In this document: in pieces, positions 5,950-7,466 of the stretch
Layout of the letters: each line of letters begins with the position of its first letter
How positions within the stretch are numbered: position 1 is the first letter of the stretch
Source of the DNA: Chloroflexota bacterium
GTDB lineage: Bacteria; Chloroflexota; Anaerolineae; Aggregatilineales; UBA3940
Assembly (NCBI GenBank): GCA_010092775.1
Contig: JAADYZ010000434.1
Coordinates: forward strand, 1 to 7,466
DNA length: 7,466 nt
Direction: 5' to 3'
Program-made: the position numbers and the translations under genes
The notes under the pieces: model-generated
Database searches by the model: none
Seen by the model: only the letters and a program-made list of their open reading frames with translations
What the model was told of the DNA's origin: nothing

Positions 5950-7466
5950 ATGCAACAGCCGTCGCGTTTACTTGAACCTGATCGACTCATTTTGGTGCTG
6001 GTTGGCTTGTTTGTCCTTATCGCCGGGACCTACAGCATCACGACGCCGCTGTTCGAAATGTCGGACGAGCTATGGCATTATCCGATGGTCAAGACGCTGG
6101 CGGATGGAAACGGCCTACCCATTCAAGACCCCGAGAACGTTGGGCCCTGGCGACAGCAAGGCAGTCAGCCTCCACTCTACTATGCCATTGGTGCGGGCCT
6201 GACCTTCTGGATTGACACATCTGACATGCCAGACGTGCGGCGTGAGAATCCCCACGTCGATAACGGACTCATCACCGAAGACGGCAACATCAACCTGATC
6301 GTCCACAACCAAGAGCGTGAGCAGTGGCCCTGGCATGGCACGGTGTTGGCGGTACACGTGGTGCGATTTTTCTCGATTCTATGTGCGGCTGTCACAGTCT
6401 TCATGACGTACCAGATCGGTCGCGAGGTGTTTCCAGAACAGCGCTGGCTCTCTCTATCGGCGGCGGCTGTGGTGGCCTTCACGCCGATGTTTGTGTTCAT
6501 CAGCGCGGCAGTCAACAATGACAACCTGGCGGTCATGCTCGCTACTATCAGTCTGTGGATCATGCTGCGCATCGCAAGAACCGCCGATGAGCGCGCGCCA
6601 ACACTGCGGTTGGCGATCGTATTGGGGTTTGTGCTGGGCCTCGCCACGCTAAGCAAAGCCAGCACCTTCGGCTATATCGGGCTGGCAGGGGTCACGATGG
6701 CCTATGCCGCCTTGCGCCGCAAGCGCTGGCAGACCTTCTTCATCGAAGGGCCAATCATCATCGCGATCATTGCGGCCTTGTCTGGCTGGTGGTTCTGGCG
6801 CAACTGGACGCTCTATGGCGATCCGTTGGGCTTGAATGTGTTTGTTGCCATCCTGGGTGAACGAGCACGTGACGCATCTTTGGCACAGCTTTGGGGCGAA
6901 CGCTTCAGCTTCCTGGCGAGCTACTGGGGTTTATTCGGCGGTGTCAACGTGCCGATGTGGGACTGGGTCTACCGGGTCTTCAACTGGCTGGTTCCACTCA
7001 GCATGATTGGTGGCGTGGCCTGGCTGGGGTTGGAGATTAAACGAACGGCAGACGAAGGACAGCCATTCGATCCAGCGCGGTGGTTTCCCCTGGCCCTGAC
7101 CCTCCTGGCGATTCTGGCGGTGATTGCGCCGCTGGCCGGCAGTTGGGCGCGCAATACCTGGTCATCGCAAGGAAGGCTAGTGTTCGCGTCGATCGCATCG
7201 ATCAGCATGTGGTTTGTGATCGGCTTGACAGGCTGGCTGCCACAGCGTAGCGGAGAGGTGGCACGTGCTGCCTTGGTCGGTGGGCTGGCCGTGCTGACGA
7301 TCCTGGCTCCATTTGCCTTTATAGGACCGGCCTATCAGCCTCCCGGACAGATCGAACCAGGCTCAGCGGGTGAGGCTATCACGTTCATGCCTGCCGATCA
7401 GGCCGCCATGCGCTTAGGATCTGCACACGTCCTGGAACAAGGGGTGAGGCCAGGCGGAACTGTCCG
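5950..7466 (+). CDS. Polytopic GT-C-like membrane glycosyltransferase (GT39/DUF2142-like), 3' end cut off
   Basis: The frame stays open from the ATG at 5950 to the window edge, giving 505 complete codons and no stop. A first membrane helix (about residues 12-33) is followed by an extracytoplasmic loop with MSDELWHY (37-44) and SQPPLYY (72-78), the places where GT39-type (PMT/ArnT-like) enzymes carry the acidic catalytic pair and the PPLYY-type motif. A long polar loop follows (about 88-128). Further helices lie near 131-155, 168-187, 192-208, 219-256, 263-283, 343-362, 379-397, 408-428 and 438-459, with VNNDNLA (188-194) and ATLSKAS (232-238) between or in them. After the last helix a polar segment ending in RLGSAHVLEQGVRPGGTV begins, probably an exported beta-sandwich domain. 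Such enzymes use polyprenyl-phosphate sugars outside the membrane. No strong Shine-Dalgarno precedes the ATG; TTG at 5947 is an alternative start. It could also be a non-enzymatic DUF2142-type protein, so substrate and activity are unassigned. Confidence 0.85.
   Translation, partial: MQQPSRLLEPDRLILVLVGLFVLIAGTYSITTPLFEMSDELWHYPMVKTLADGNGLPIQDPENVGPWRQQGSQPPLYYAIGAGLTFWIDTSDMPDVRRENPHVDNGLITEDGNINLIVHNQEREQWPWHGTVLAVHVVRFFSILCAAVTVFMTYQIGREVFPEQRWLSLSAAAVVAFTPMFVFISAAVNNDNLAVMLATISLWIMLRIARTADERAPTLRLAIVLGFVLGLATLSKASTFGYIGLAGVTMAYAALRRKRWQTFFIEGPIIIAIIAALSGWWFWRNWTLYGDPLGLNVFVAILGERARDASLAQLWGERFSFLASYWGLFGGVNVPMWDWVYRVFNWLVPLSMIGGVAWLGLEIKRTADEGQPFDPARWFPLALTLLAILAVIAPLAGSWARNTWSSQGRLVFASIASISMWFVIGLTGWLPQRSGEVARAALVGGLAVLTILAPFAFIGPAYQPPGQIEPGSAGEAITFMPADQAAMRLGSAHVLEQGVRPGGTV

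Noticed and set aside
5972..6202. Short plus-strand frames at 5741-5945, 5972-6202 and 6324-6521
   Set aside because: Out-of-frame shadows of the GT4 and membrane protein genes; translations are Cys/Ser/Arg-rich without family resemblance.
6180..6665. 161-codon open frame on the minus strand inside the membrane protein gene
   Set aside because: Antisense to a continuous 505-codon frame with coherent membrane helices; low-complexity Ser/Thr/Arg-rich translation with no motif.
1..7466. Mobile element, CRISPR, tRNA/rRNA or defence-system genes
   Set aside because: No terminal repeats, transposase or integrase motifs, repeat-spacer arrays or RNA-gene signatures were seen; coding content is continuous glycan-related genes plus TatD.

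Overview
The window is a tightly packed, one-direction (+ strand) gene cluster for nucleotide-sugar supply and glycan assembly, with seven protein genes of which the first and last are cut by the window edges. Base composition is moderately GC-rich. Several proteins have the look of Chloroflexota (Anaerolineae-like) sequences: the variant GT4 with SLRRGSLMAALAHG in place of the usual E-x7-E region, and the large GT-C-like membrane protein with NNDNLA and a probable C-terminal exported domain. This assignment comes from remembered family resemblance and not from a search, so it is tentative.

Layout: (1) 1-513, the C-terminal part of a GDP-4-keto-6-deoxymannose reductase (RMD-like SDR). (2) A 39-nt gap containing a perfect 7-bp inverted repeat. 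(3) 553-1539, GDP-mannose 4,6-dehydratase (gmd). (4) 1536-2960, a phosphohexomutase of the PGM/PMM family, overlapping gmd by ATGA. (5) 2973-3782, a TatD-family metal-dependent hydrolase. (6) 3785-4741, a GT2 glycosyltransferase of the rhamnosyltransferase-like type. (7) 4738-5877, a GT4-fold glycosyltransferase, again with an ATGA overlap. (8) A 72-nt gap, the largest in the window, with a candidate sigma70-like promoter. (9) 5950 to the end, an open reading frame of 505 complete codons without a stop, encoding a polytopic membrane protein of the GT39/DUF2142-like (GT-C) kind.

How they fit together: a phosphohexomutase can supply mannose-1-phosphate; an unseen guanylyltransferase would make GDP-mannose; Gmd converts it to GDP-4-keto-6-deoxy-mannose, and the RMD-like reductase would give GDP-D-rhamnose. 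The GT2 and GT4 enzymes are the natural users of such donors at the cytoplasmic face. The GT-C-like membrane protein could act outside the membrane on a polyprenyl-linked sugar. TatD is the misfit: it is a housekeeping-type nuclease/hydrolase embedded in the same tight transcription unit.

No RNA genes, CRISPR arrays, insertion sequences or integrase-type genes were seen. No stretch above 300 bases lacks a gene. I see no clear undescribed system; the best leads are the degenerate active-site motifs of the GT4 enzyme, the exported tail of the membrane protein, and the D-rhamnose cassette linked to TatD.
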